Shown: piece after piece, positions 27,164-36,123 of the stretch
How the letters are laid out: every line of letters begins with the position of its first letter
Position numbering within the stretch: the first letter of the stretch is position 1
DNA from: JAIOSM01 sp964593725
Lineage (GTDB): Bacteria > Desulfobacterota > Desulfobacteria > Desulfobacterales > Desulfobacteraceae
Direction of reading: 5' to 3'
NCBI GenBank assembly: GCA_964593725.1
Contig: CAZQJS010000004.1
Coordinates: 30,788-94,787 of the forward strand
DNA: 64,000 nucleotides
The notes under the pieces: model-generated
The model's input: the letters and a program-made list of their open reading frames with translations, nothing else
Told to the model about the DNA's origin: nothing
Databases searched by the model: none
Program-made: the position numbers and the translations under genes

Positions 27164-27940
27164 CTACATCTGTTTAAAAAGATGTGTGTAACGTCTTGAG
27201 ACTGTAACAGGTTTGTGAAAATTCTTTACTTTAATTACATACCGCCCTGTAATTGAGCGGCTTACTTTTTCAATATCTCCAACCCTTACAATTGTGCTTC
27301 TGTGAATCCTCCAGAACAGTTCAGGTTCAAGCTGCTGCTCAAGTTCTTTTATACTCCTGCGTATAAGATACTCTTTTTTTCTGGAAAAAAGTGCTGTGTA
27401 CTTGTCCTGTGCCATAAACAGGCTTATTTCATTTACAGGGATAAGGTGAATGGTCTCCTGCTTTTGAACCCTTATCCATTGAAGGTATTTTTTTCTGGGT
27501 TGAGCCGGAATATTATCGGCAATTTTTCTTAATATCAGAGAAATATCCCGGGATTCAAATCCATTGTTTTTTTCTGCAAGGATTCTTTTTTTCAGGCGGG
27601 CCACACATTTTTTTAATCTTTTTTCTTCATAGGGTTTTAAAATATAATCAATGGCCTCATTTTCAAAAGCATCCACAGCATATTGGTCATAGGCAGTAAT
27701 AAAAACAATCCTGGATATCCTGTTTATCTCTCCTGCAGCTTCAATACCGGATTTACCAGGCATTTTAATGTCAAGAAATGCAATATCAGGCCTTAACTTT
27801 TCTGTAAGCTCAATGGCTGCAATACCGTTTTCAGCTTCAGCACAGATTACAAGTTCAGGCCAGATAAGTTTGAGTTTATTTTTCAGGTAAGTCCTGAGCT
27901 GCTCTTCATCATCTGCAATTAAGGCCTGTATCTTTTCCAT
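27164..27940 (-). CDS. LytTR-family response regulator
   Basis: A 258-residue response regulator. The receiver domain has acidic residues near DDEEQ, the phospho-acceptor Asp in PDIAFLDIKMPGKSG and Lys in YILKPYEE. The C-terminal LytTR DNA-binding domain (about 160-258) includes LFMAQDKYTALF, FWRIHRSTIV and GRYVIKV. It overlaps the 3' end of the upstream sensor kinase gene by 32 bases, so the two form a LytS/LytR (YehU/YehT)-type pair. Its likely targets include the envelope operon upstream, which is inference from position. Confidence 0.9.
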   Translation of the reverse strand: MEKIQALIADDEEQLRTYLKNKLKLIWPELVICAEAENGIAAIELTEKLRPDIAFLDIKMPGKSGIEAAGEINRISRIVFITAYDQYAVDAFENEAIDYILKPYEEKRLKKCVARLKKRILAEKNNGFESRDISLILRKIADNIPAQPRKKYLQWIRVQKQETIHLIPVNEISLFMAQDKYTALFSRKKEYLIRRSIKELEQQLEPELFWRIHRSTIVRVGDIEKVSRSITGRYVIKVKNFHKPVTVSRRYTHLFKQM

Positions 27941-28964
27941 AGGGCACCCTTATTGTTATTGTTAAGCCGGATGAACGGCTGGTTTTAAAGGATATTGAAC
28001 CTTGATCATTGTACAATGCCTTAAGGCGGGCAAGAACATTTTTCAACCCAATACCCCGGGAAAAATCAGAACCAGAAGTTCCATCACCTGTATCACTGAT
28101 TGTAATCTCTAAAATCTCATTTTCTGCTGCTGCTTTAATTGATATTATACCTCCTTTGACATTAGGTTCAATGGCGTGTTTAATTGCGTTTTCCACAAGA
28201 GGTTGAATAAGCATGGGCGGAAAGGGCGTTTCATAAAGATTATCTGGAATTTCAATTGTGTAATTCAGCCTTGCACCCATGCGGATCTTATTTATATCAA
28301 GGTAGGAGCGTATGAAATCCATTTCCTCCTTCAGGCTGTTCACGTTATTCCTTGTGTGCCTGAGAGAGCAGCGAAGATATTGTGTAAGGTCATAAAGCAT
28401 CTTTTTCCCCCTTGAAAGATCAGTTTCCAGAAGACTTATAACAGTGGACAGGGTGTTAAAGAGAAAATGGGGTTCAATCTGTGCCTGGAGTATTTTCAGG
28501 TTAGCCTGGATATTCTCTTTTTCCAGGGAGATCCTTTTTAATTTTTCTTCCTGTTTTGCAATTTTCAGGAGGGAATATTTCTCCTTTGTAACAAAAAAGT
28601 AGGTAATGATTATTCCAAAGGCAGTACCTGCTGCAAGTACAGGGTATAGGTAGCTTATTATATTGCTGTCAAAAAAAAATGCATAAAGAGCAATACCGGT
28701 TCCAATTCCCAGGATAATACAGACTGCAATCAGGCATATCTGTTTAAAGGTTGTTCCAGGCTTAAACAGTAAAAACATACCATGGCTGATGGTGAAAATT
28801 GATACACCAATTAAATGGGATTTGACATTGAACATGACCAGAGTGTCCTTGCTGGGCATAAGCACCCACAACAGAAAGCCTATAACACTGTTGAATATGA
28901 GAACAAGGATAAACTCATTTAATAATAATTTAGCATTAAGGTGTTCATACTTTGTGATGATCAT
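27909..28964 (-). CDS. LytS/YehU-type sensor histidine kinase
   Basis: A 351-residue membrane kinase. About four hydrophobic segments occupy residues 12-125. The His_kinase motif QIEPHFLFNTL holds the phosphorylated His (about residue 168), and the ATPase domain has VENAIKHAIEP and the G-box DTGDGTSG and GIGLKNVLARL. This kinase class lacks a periplasmic sensory domain, so it likely senses through its membrane helices. It overlaps the response regulator downstream and lies 16 bases after the outer-membrane protein gene. Confidence 0.88.
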   Translation of the reverse strand: MIITKYEHLNAKLLLNEFILVLIFNSVIGFLLWVLMPSKDTLVMFNVKSHLIGVSIFTISHGMFLLFKPGTTFKQICLIAVCIILGIGTGIALYAFFFDSNIISYLYPVLAAGTAFGIIITYFFVTKEKYSLLKIAKQEEKLKRISLEKENIQANLKILQAQIEPHFLFNTLSTVISLLETDLSRGKKMLYDLTQYLRCSLRHTRNNVNSLKEEMDFIRSYLDINKIRMGARLNYTIEIPDNLYETPFPPMLIQPLVENAIKHAIEPNVKGGIISIKAAAENEILEITISDTGDGTSGSDFSRGIGLKNVLARLKALYNDQGSISFKTSRSSGLTITIRVPYGKDTGLNCR

Positions 28965-28980
28965 GGGTTAAAATTCCATC

Positions 28981-30354
28981 TTAAAAAATGTATTCTATAC
29001 CTGCTAATATCTGGTAATCAAGGATCGACCCCAATGATGTTTCATGACCCCCTGTGTTAAGAATCCCTGAAGCAAAGAGCCTGGTATGATCGCCTGCATA
29101 GTGGTCAGTTAACAGTATAAACCCTGCTGATTTGTCATCCAGGCACTGGGTCCATCTGAAAGTTAAATCAAAAAGATCAAATATATCATTGTTCATGTAC
29201 TGGACCATAAAATAGTTTTTACGCAGGAACATCAATTTATTATTCATGGTCAGGGCAAGATTTTTTTTTGCAAGCCCTGATACAATACCAGGAACATGGT
29301 AAAGGTCACAGGCTCTTTTTTTCAATTTATAATAACTCCTGGCAGCTTTACCATTATATCCCTTCTGGTTATAGAGATACTCAAATGTCAGGCTTGCCCC
29401 TGATTTAAATGTATATGTTCCGCCGGCAAGGGCAGTTGTAGTAAGTTTATGGTTATTTTGTCTTAACTTTGCCATTGAAAAACCTGGAAAACCTGGTTCA
29501 GCAACAGGGTAAAGCGCATAAGACCTGCGTTGCAATCCGATTTCAGTATAGAGTATTAATGCATCATTTGCTGTAATGCCTCCAAAAAATCCTGCCCTGT
29601 TCATGTCACTGCCGCCTTCTGTGTGGGATAAAATTAAGCTTGCATATCTGTTGCTGCCTGCATAATCACTTTTTATGGCATATGTTCTTCCAAAGTTGTT
29701 ATCATGACTTCTACCGTTATCAGTATTGACAATAATAGAATATGTAAAATCTGTACCCGGCATGAAAATAATTTTTGCAAATTCCTTTCCCTCTTGTTCC
29801 TCATGGGGGGAGTTCTTGCCATTGTCAAAAAAGAAGGGGTTGGAAGGAGAGCATAAAAAAGATGGCCCCCATTGGAGAACCTGCCTGCCAAATGAGAAAA
29901 ATAATTTTTCATTTGCCTGATATTGTGTAAGATATTCATTTATAAAAATTTCATGACCGTGTTCCAGGGTATCTTCCATGGTACTTGTGTTTATGTGATC
30001 AAAGTAGAAATCCGCCCTTGGTTTTACACTGGCAAAAAGATTTTTCAGGGAAAAAGAAAAATCAGGCCGCAGGCTTAAAGTACCGCTGTAATCTGCAAGT
30101 TTAAGAAAATCATTGCCAGGGTTCTGGCTTGAAAGGGCTGGCCGGTTAACCCCTGCCCATGAAATTACACTGATCCTGTATCTGTATCCTTTCCTGAATT
30201 TTTCCATATACCTGTCCCATAAACTAAAGGGTTCAGCCCCTGCATGGGTGCCACTATTTCCTGAGGCAGAAAGAGTAAAAGGGAAAAATAAGATAAAGAA
30301 CAATAAAATTAAGAGATTTAATTTACCTGTTTTCAATAATATCATGAAGCCCAT
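28981..30354 (-). CDS. Predicted outer-membrane beta-barrel protein
   Basis: A 457-residue exported protein. Residues about 10-31 are a signal peptide (LLILLFFILFFPFTLSASG). The rest shows alternating beta-strand patterns with many aromatic residues and ends in ...GIEYIF, the terminal Phe typical of outer-membrane barrels. I do not recognise a family with confidence. It directly follows the LolA-like gene (3 bases) and precedes the LytS-like kinase, in an operon that also encodes a LolCDE/MacB-type transporter, so a role in moving lipid or lipoprotein to the outer membrane is a reasonable inference. Confidence 0.7.
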   Translation of the reverse strand: MGFMILLKTGKLNLLILLFFILFFPFTLSASGNSGTHAGAEPFSLWDRYMEKFRKGYRYRISVISWAGVNRPALSSQNPGNDFLKLADYSGTLSLRPDFSFSLKNLFASVKPRADFYFDHINTSTMEDTLEHGHEIFINEYLTQYQANEKLFFSFGRQVLQWGPSFLCSPSNPFFFDNGKNSPHEEQEGKEFAKIIFMPGTDFTYSIIVNTDNGRSHDNNFGRTYAIKSDYAGSNRYASLILSHTEGGSDMNRAGFFGGITANDALILYTEIGLQRRSYALYPVAEPGFPGFSMAKLRQNNHKLTTTALAGGTYTFKSGASLTFEYLYNQKGYNGKAARSYYKLKKRACDLYHVPGIVSGLAKKNLALTMNNKLMFLRKNYFMVQYMNNDIFDLFDLTFRWTQCLDDKSAGFILLTDHYAGDHTRLFASGILNTGGHETSLGSILDYQILAGIEYIF

Positions 30355-30357
30355 GAT

Positions 30358-31113
30358 TTATCTCATTAAAAGATTCAGATTAAATGTTGAGTCAGGAATT
30401 TTTTTAATTTTAATATTTTTGTAATACATTGTTGTAATATCATCTTTAAAAATCTTATTTTTAATCACCATCTTTGATACAAAGGGTTTTACCATGCCAT
30501 TGACAGTGATGCTGTTGTCATATTCAAATTGTGCACTTTTAAACAGTTTGCCTGAAACTGTATAAAAATCTGCTTTTATGCCCACAAGCTTATCCTTTGA
30601 AACCCAGTACCGGATTCTGTCATAGGTAACTTTTTTATTTTTGGCTTTCAGGTCAAACAGAAAGCAGGGCTGATTGTTGAACTCTCCGTTGTCATCAAAT
30701 TGAGTTATGGTATAGTCTCCAGCATAACTTGTTGATGCAATATCCCCATTGGAAGCACTGCCAAGGAGTTTCTGCCTTGGAGAAATTGGCACAGGCTTTG
30801 AAAGTCCGGGCTTTACAAACCACATATTCCTGTCCCGCATTAGAAGTTTTCTGCCCTTTACCCTGGCAGGCATGATGAATTCAGCAAGTGAGTTTGACTT
30901 ATCTGCCATAAGTTTTAAGGTATTATTCTTTTTTTTCCCTTTTTCAACTGATTCTATCTTAATGATCCATTCAAGTCCGTTACTGCTACCCCTTGCAATA
31001 TCTGATGCCTTTAGAATTTCTCCAGGACTTTTTAAGGTTTCTCCATGGATGATATTTATTCCTGGTATCACCACCATAATGACAACAATCACTGTTTTAA
31101 AAAGGTATCCCAT
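30358..31113 (-). CDS. LolA-like outer-membrane lipoprotein-sorting protein
   Basis: A 251-residue periplasmic protein with a signal peptide (residues 1-24). It resembles the LolA-like outer-membrane lipoprotein-sorting family found beside FtsX-type permeases: MPARVKGRKLLMRDRNMWF followed by KPVPISPRQKLLGSAS and a GDYTI segment. It is not classical LolA. It lies 29 bases after the ABC permease gene and 3 bases before the barrel protein, so it probably carries a hydrophobic cargo between them. Confidence 0.8.
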   Translation of the reverse strand: MGYLFKTVIVVIMVVIPGINIIHGETLKSPGEILKASDIARGSSNGLEWIIKIESVEKGKKKNNTLKLMADKSNSLAEFIMPARVKGRKLLMRDRNMWFVKPGLSKPVPISPRQKLLGSASNGDIASTSYAGDYTITQFDDNGEFNNQPCFLFDLKAKNKKVTYDRIRYWVSKDKLVGIKADFYTVSGKLFKSAQFEYDNSITVNGMVKPFVSKMVIKNKIFKDDITTMYYKNIKIKKIPDSTFNLNLLMR

Positions 31114-31142
31114 GATATTTTCTCCTTAAGTTATATTTAAAT

Positions 31143-32390
31143 CTAAACATGCCCCAGTGCATCCACAACATTCAGGTTTGCAGCTCGCCTTGCAGGAAAT
31201 ATTGCTGCTGTCAAGGCCAGAAAAATCATGCAGATTGCCATGAAAATAATTGTATACGGTAGAAAATCAACGTGAAGGGGTACAGGTGATGAACTTCCCG
31301 GTGGTGTATAGGAAGGGTTTGCCAAGAATACAGTAAACCAGATAATAGTGTGGAAAACAGCACCAGTTACACTTCCAAAAAAGCCTATCATTGCTCCTTC
31401 AACTGCAAACAACATATTGATGCCGCGCTTTTTAACCCCAAGGGCCCTTAATGTTCCTATCTCCCTTGTTCTTTCAATAACAGACATACCCATTGTGTTA
31501 ACAGTACTCATGATTACAATGACCAGGACAATTGAGAATATAAACAGAAAAATCATATCAAACATATTTTTCACATTGGAATAAAAGACACTGAGCTCTT
31601 CCCAGGTTTTAATTTCACATTCAATACCTGCATCTTTTAATTGTGCACTGATCTTTTTTTTTGCAATGTCCGTGTTTTTAAAGTTATCCAGCAGAACAAC
31701 TATTCTGTCAGCTTTGTTTGAGTCCAGAAGAGACTGGGCAAATTTAAAGGGTACTTTCATAAACTTATCATTTATTGCATCAATGCCTGTGTTATATATG
31801 CCTGATACCTGAATATCCAGGGCATTGAGCTGGCCGTCAAGGGTCGGTGCCATGACAACTGCATCATCTCCGGGTTTTAACTTGAGATAATCTGCAAGGT
31901 CAGTGGCCATTTGAACCCCATACTCTTTTTTACCATCAAGGGGCTTACCTTTAATATCCATAAAACCCAGAAAAGGTCCAAGGATTTTTTTGTCATGGTC
32001 AGGCACAACACCCTGTGCCATAAAAATAGTTGAATTTCTGCCGTTTGAGACAATGCCGGATATATTAAGCCTTGGTGTTGCAAGGACCACGTACTCGTTT
32101 TTACCAATGAGTTCAATGATTTTTTTAATTTCTGCCTGTTCCATCATATATTTACCAGGATCGTTTTTGCCGGATTTTCCCCAGCCTTTTTTATATATGG
32201 TTAAATGCCCGATACCAGCGCCTCTGATGGCGGAAATTCTCAGCCCGTAATATGTATTATGGGTATATCCGCTGAAAAGATTAATAGCGCAAAATCCCAT
32301 GGCAATGGCCAGTAATGTAACAAAAGATCTGCGTTTGTTTTTTATGATGTTGCCAATGGCAAGCTTTATCCATTGATTCATATTATACAC
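31143..32390 (-). CDS. ABC transporter permease, FtsX/LolE/MacB type
   Basis: A 415-residue permease with the standard arrangement: one N-terminal membrane helix (SFVTLLAIAMGFCAINLFSG), a large periplasmic domain (about 45-265) and three C-terminal helices. The cytoplasmic coupling motif ERTREIGTLRALGVKKRGI is present. Such permeases act mechanically on periplasmic lipids or lipoproteins rather than passing substrates through a pore. Its ATPase gene lies immediately upstream, 8 bases away. Confidence 0.87.
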   Translation of the reverse strand: MYNMNQWIKLAIGNIIKNKRRSFVTLLAIAMGFCAINLFSGYTHNTYYGLRISAIRGAGIGHLTIYKKGWGKSGKNDPGKYMMEQAEIKKIIELIGKNEYVVLATPRLNISGIVSNGRNSTIFMAQGVVPDHDKKILGPFLGFMDIKGKPLDGKKEYGVQMATDLADYLKLKPGDDAVVMAPTLDGQLNALDIQVSGIYNTGIDAINDKFMKVPFKFAQSLLDSNKADRIVVLLDNFKNTDIAKKKISAQLKDAGIECEIKTWEELSVFYSNVKNMFDMIFLFIFSIVLVIVIMSTVNTMGMSVIERTREIGTLRALGVKKRGINMLFAVEGAMIGFFGSVTGAVFHTIIWFTVFLANPSYTPPGSSSPVPLHVDFLPYTIIFMAICMIFLALTAAIFPARRAANLNVVDALGHV

Positions 32391-32398
32391 TCCCTGGA

Positions 32399-33091
32399 TT
32401 ATAAAGTATTGGTTTTAATATCGTTCACTATTCTGCCGTCCTCCAGCTGTATAAGACGATCCATCCGGTTGAGGAGGCGCTGGTCATGGGTTGAAAAAAT
32501 AAAGGTTGTTCTTTCTTTTCTGTTAATTTTTTTCATTATATCGATTATGGAGCCTGAAGTTTTCAAATCAAGGTTTGCCGTGGGTTCATCAGCTAAAATA
32601 ATGGACGGTTTTGTTATCAATGCCCTTGCAATGGCAACACGCTGCCTTTGCCCTCCTGACATTTTATCCGGGCGGTGGTTTCTGGTATTTTCAAGGTCAA
32701 CATCTCCTAAGCGTTTTATGGCTTCTTTTTCTGCCTCTGATGCAGATTTACCCATGATCTGAAGAGGCAGCATCACATTTTCAACTGCTGACAGAACAGG
32801 TATAAGGTTAAAGGTCTGAAAAATAAATCCAAATTTATGGTTTCTCAACTCAGATTTTGCATTGTCAGAAAGTTGGTCTATTTTATCTCCTTTAAAAAAA
32901 AGATCACCTGAACTTGCATGGTCAATTGTGCCAATCAGGTTTAGAAGGGTGGTCTTGCCGGAACCGGAAGGACCCCAGATGGCAGTAAATTCCCCTTCCT
33001 CAATTTCAAGATTGATTGTTTTTAATGCATGAACAATGGTTTTTCCAAGGAGGTAATCCTTGGTAATGTTTTTCATTTCAAATAATGCCAT
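32399..33091 (-). CDS. ABC transporter ATPase, LolD/MacB type
   Basis: A 230-residue ATPase with Walker A GPSGSGKTT, Q-loop FQTFNLIPVLSAVENVMLP, signature MSGGQRQRVAIARAL, Walker B SIILADEPTANLD and H-loop FIFSTHDQ. These are typical of the LolD/MacB/FtsE class that pairs with FtsX-type permeases. It is the first gene of the envelope operon ending with the LytSR pair; the 157-base gap upstream likely holds the promoter. Confidence 0.9.
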   Translation of the reverse strand: MALFEMKNITKDYLLGKTIVHALKTINLEIEEGEFTAIWGPSGSGKTTLLNLIGTIDHASSGDLFFKGDKIDQLSDNAKSELRNHKFGFIFQTFNLIPVLSAVENVMLPLQIMGKSASEAEKEAIKRLGDVDLENTRNHRPDKMSGGQRQRVAIARALITKPSIILADEPTANLDLKTSGSIIDIMKKINRKERTTFIFSTHDQRLLNRMDRLIQLEDGRIVNDIKTNTL

Positions 33092-33248
33092 TGTAATAAT
33101 CTCCTTTAGTATTCTTTTAAATACCGGTAATATATCCAGAAGTCATCTTAAGCACAAAAGAAAAGCGATAAAGTGGATAAAAAGAGGTATGGGCTGAAAT
33201 AAAAGGTGTAGTTTAGATGTTAAGAGGATATCTGGTGATAAGCCCTGA

Positions 33249-35831
33249 TTAATGGGATTGTTTAACAGGGAGTTTTATTGTAAAGATTGTGCCCCTTCCC
33301 GGGCTTGACTCAACAGTTAAAACACCATTGTGGTTTTCCGTGATAATAAAATATGACACAGACAGTCCAAGACCGGTGCCAACGCCAACACCCTTGGTTG
33401 TGAAAAAAGGTTCAAATATCCGTTTTTTTATTTCAGGGTCAATACCAGGACCATTATCCTCAATTTCAAACACCACATAATCGTTGTGACGGAAGTGCCG
33501 GATTATAAATCTGGGAGAAGTTGTGGGCTCATCAGCCATGGCCTCTGCACCATTTTTTAAAACATTTAAAAACACCTGTTGTATCTCATTGTTTTCACAT
33601 GGGATCGGAGGGATTTTTTCCTGGTATTCCTTTATAATTTCAATGGAACGAAAATCATATCTTTTTTTTATGCTATAGGTGTTTTTAATCAGTTCAATTG
33701 TTGTCTCCATAATATCAGACAGGTAGTGTGTGGATTTACGGCCTTCACTTTTCCGGCCGAACAGGAGCATATTAGCAATAATTTTTGCAGCTTGTTCTCC
33801 CGAGGATTTGATAAGTTCAAGCATTGCAATTATATTTCTTTTTTCCATATACAGCTTGATGCTTTTAAAATCGAGTCCAAGCTCTTTTGCAGCATTTGTG
33901 TTGGCCTGTAAATCCCTGGTTAATCTGTTCCTGATCACCTGTATATTCTGCAATATACCTGCAAGGGGATTGTTTATTTCATGGGCCATGCCAGCTGCAA
34001 GCCCGCCAATGGACATCATTTTTTCAGACTGCACCATCATCTCTTCAATCTTGACCCGTTCACCGATGTCATCCACACGTATAACAGCTCCCTGGACAGT
34101 ACCGGACTGAATTGGATAGATTGTAATATCAGTCAATATTTTTTTATTTGAAAACGACAATACTGCCTTGGATTCTTTGCGTATTTCATTCTGTTCAATG
34201 CTTTTTTTAACTGTGGACAGATGACCTGAAAGTGCCGGGAAAATATTTTTCAGCAGATTGCCTTCAGCCTTGTCAGAGGAAACTTCAGTTATATGTTCTG
34301 CTTCAAGATTCCACTGGGTAATTACTCCGTTTATATCAAGGCCGATGAGCATTGAAGGCATGGAATTGATAATACTTCTGATAAAATTTTTAGTATTTCT
34401 GAGCTCATGCTCAATTTTTTTAATTTTTGTTATATCCGTTATATTTACAACCATGTTGGTGGAAAGGTTATCCTCTGAACGGTAAAGTGCTGAGTTTATA
34501 CTGACATCAAGGATTTCTCTGCTTTTTGTATATCTTCTTGTGATAAAATCATAATTTCCCTTTGGCTGCTCAAGTGTTTTTGTGATGGCTCTTCTTGTCT
34601 CCTTCCAATTATCTTCAGGAACAAAGTCAATCTGCTTTCCAAGTATTTCATCAGCCTCCCAGCCGAAAACTCTGGTAAAAGCAGGATTAATATATGTTGC
34701 CTCCCCGTTCTGGTTATAATATATAATCGGATTGGGTGATGCCTCCAGCATAATCCTGTGGATTCTGTCACTCTCTTCCTTGCTGCTTTTAGCGTTCTTT
34801 TTATCTGTTATATCCCTTAAAATAATCAGCCATCCGTTTTGTCTGTTTCTGTTGTTTAACAAGGGTGATATTCTAAGTTTCCAGTGTTTCATTTGTTGAT
34901 CAGCAAGGAACGATATCTCTGCCTCCACAGGATGGGGTTTCCTATGTTCAGTAACATATCTGTAAAGCGTTGGAAAAACTTCTTCCAATCTCAGCAGGAT
35001 TGGAATCAGGTCTGTTTTAATGAGCAGCATTGAGGATCGGTTAAGGTTAAGAATGCGGTCATGCATATCAAGGGCAATGACCGGATCGTCCATGCTGTCC
35101 AGCACTGCCTTATGAATCAGGGGGATCAGGTTCAGCATTTGATATTTCAAAAGCCCCATGAAAAAAGCAAACCCGCTTATGGTAAAAGATATGGGAGTCA
35201 GGTCAAGGAGTTTGAATTCATCCAGGCTGAACAGGTATAAAATATTGGTAAACAATGGAAACAATATCCCGACTAAAACTGAAATCAACTGTTTTTTTAA
35301 AATACCCTGTGCATGGCATAAAGAGTAAACCAGGGTAATTATGGCGAGGAAAACAAGGATATAAATATATGTCAGGAAAATCCAGAATCCAGGTCCTCTG
35401 TTAAACATAACAGCATGGGAGACTCCTGTGGTGTCAATCCATGCATGTGTCCAGATAAAATGATGATAATCATTTGTCCATATTGTTAATATGGCCAGGA
35501 ATGGAATTATGCTCAATAATACATAACTGGTTCTATGGAGTTCCCATCTTTTTACTGATAAGGCAAATACAAAACTGAAAATAAGTGTTCCAATCCATAC
35601 AGCTCCCACATATCCTGTCTTAACCCACCACAGCTTGAGTTGAAACCCGGGACTTATAAATTCCATGCCAGTGGAAAGTGACCACACAGCAATGGAAACC
35701 ATGAGAAGCATTAAAAGTCTTGCGCTTTTATCTTTAAAGTGGGGTGACAGGTATATGGAAACCCCCAGAGATACAAAACTTGCAAGGAAAGAGAGAAAAC
35801 TATAAATGATTGATAAATTAAATATTTCCAA
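33249..35831 (-). CDS. Orphan histidine kinase with N-terminal 7TM sensor and PAS domains
   Basis: An 860-residue sensor kinase. About seven hydrophobic segments fill residues 1-235 (7TM sensor type). Two or three PAS domains follow, including NPIIYYNQNGEATYINPAFTR split over one, and SMPSMLIGLDINGVITQWN near 480. The HisKA H-box is MAHEINNPLAGILQN and the ATPase domain has DNGPGIDPEIKKRIFEPFF and GTGLGLSVSY. I placed the start at TTG 35831 because GGAG lies 6 bases upstream; a TTG 36 bases earlier is possible. No response regulator is adjacent, so the partner is elsewhere. Confidence 0.87.
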   Translation of the reverse strand: MEIFNLSIIYSFLSFLASFVSLGVSIYLSPHFKDKSARLLMLLMVSIAVWSLSTGMEFISPGFQLKLWWVKTGYVGAVWIGTLIFSFVFALSVKRWELHRTSYVLLSIIPFLAILTIWTNDYHHFIWTHAWIDTTGVSHAVMFNRGPGFWIFLTYIYILVFLAIITLVYSLCHAQGILKKQLISVLVGILFPLFTNILYLFSLDEFKLLDLTPISFTISGFAFFMGLLKYQMLNLIPLIHKAVLDSMDDPVIALDMHDRILNLNRSSMLLIKTDLIPILLRLEEVFPTLYRYVTEHRKPHPVEAEISFLADQQMKHWKLRISPLLNNRNRQNGWLIILRDITDKKNAKSSKEESDRIHRIMLEASPNPIIYYNQNGEATYINPAFTRVFGWEADEILGKQIDFVPEDNWKETRRAITKTLEQPKGNYDFITRRYTKSREILDVSINSALYRSEDNLSTNMVVNITDITKIKKIEHELRNTKNFIRSIINSMPSMLIGLDINGVITQWNLEAEHITEVSSDKAEGNLLKNIFPALSGHLSTVKKSIEQNEIRKESKAVLSFSNKKILTDITIYPIQSGTVQGAVIRVDDIGERVKIEEMMVQSEKMMSIGGLAAGMAHEINNPLAGILQNIQVIRNRLTRDLQANTNAAKELGLDFKSIKLYMEKRNIIAMLELIKSSGEQAAKIIANMLLFGRKSEGRKSTHYLSDIMETTIELIKNTYSIKKRYDFRSIEIIKEYQEKIPPIPCENNEIQQVFLNVLKNGAEAMADEPTTSPRFIIRHFRHNDYVVFEIEDNGPGIDPEIKKRIFEPFFTTKGVGVGTGLGLSVSYFIITENHNGVLTVESSPGRGTIFTIKLPVKQSH

Positions 35832-36007
35832 TAAAGCTCCAGACGAGACAAATACCCTTTGAATCAATTAAATAAAACAGTACTTAACTTTATTATATAC
35901 TTTGAACATGCAGCGTGTAAGGCACACAATACAGCAATTAAGAAGAGAATCAGGGCTAAAAAAGCCTAAACAATTATTGCATAATCATCTACAGTATTAA
36001 TTAATAA

Positions 36008-36084
36008 TGGTCGGGGCGGAGTGATTTGAACACTCGACCCCAGCGTCCCGAACGCTGTGCTCTACCAGACTGAGCCACGCCCCG
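36008..36084 (-). tRNA. tRNA-Pro (anticodon CGG)
   Basis: A 77-base cloverleaf on the minus strand. The acceptor stem is CGGGGCG paired with CGCCCCG, followed by discriminator A and an encoded CCA. The D arm contains GGCTCAGTCTGGTAGAGC. The anticodon stem CAGCG/CGCTG encloses loop TTCGGGA, so the anticodon is CGG (reads CCG, proline). The T arm has GAGTG-TTCAAAT-CACTC. It lies 39 bases downstream of purA and could be transcribed with it. Confidence 0.96.
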
Positions 36085-36123
36085 ACAAGCGATAAAAGTA
36101 ATTATACTGATTTTTAAAAATTG

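Noticed and set aside
27155..27190. Bidirectional terminator between fetB and the LytR-like gene
   Set aside because: A short ACATC/GATGT stem exists but lies in the regulator's coding end and has a long A-rich loop, so support is weak.
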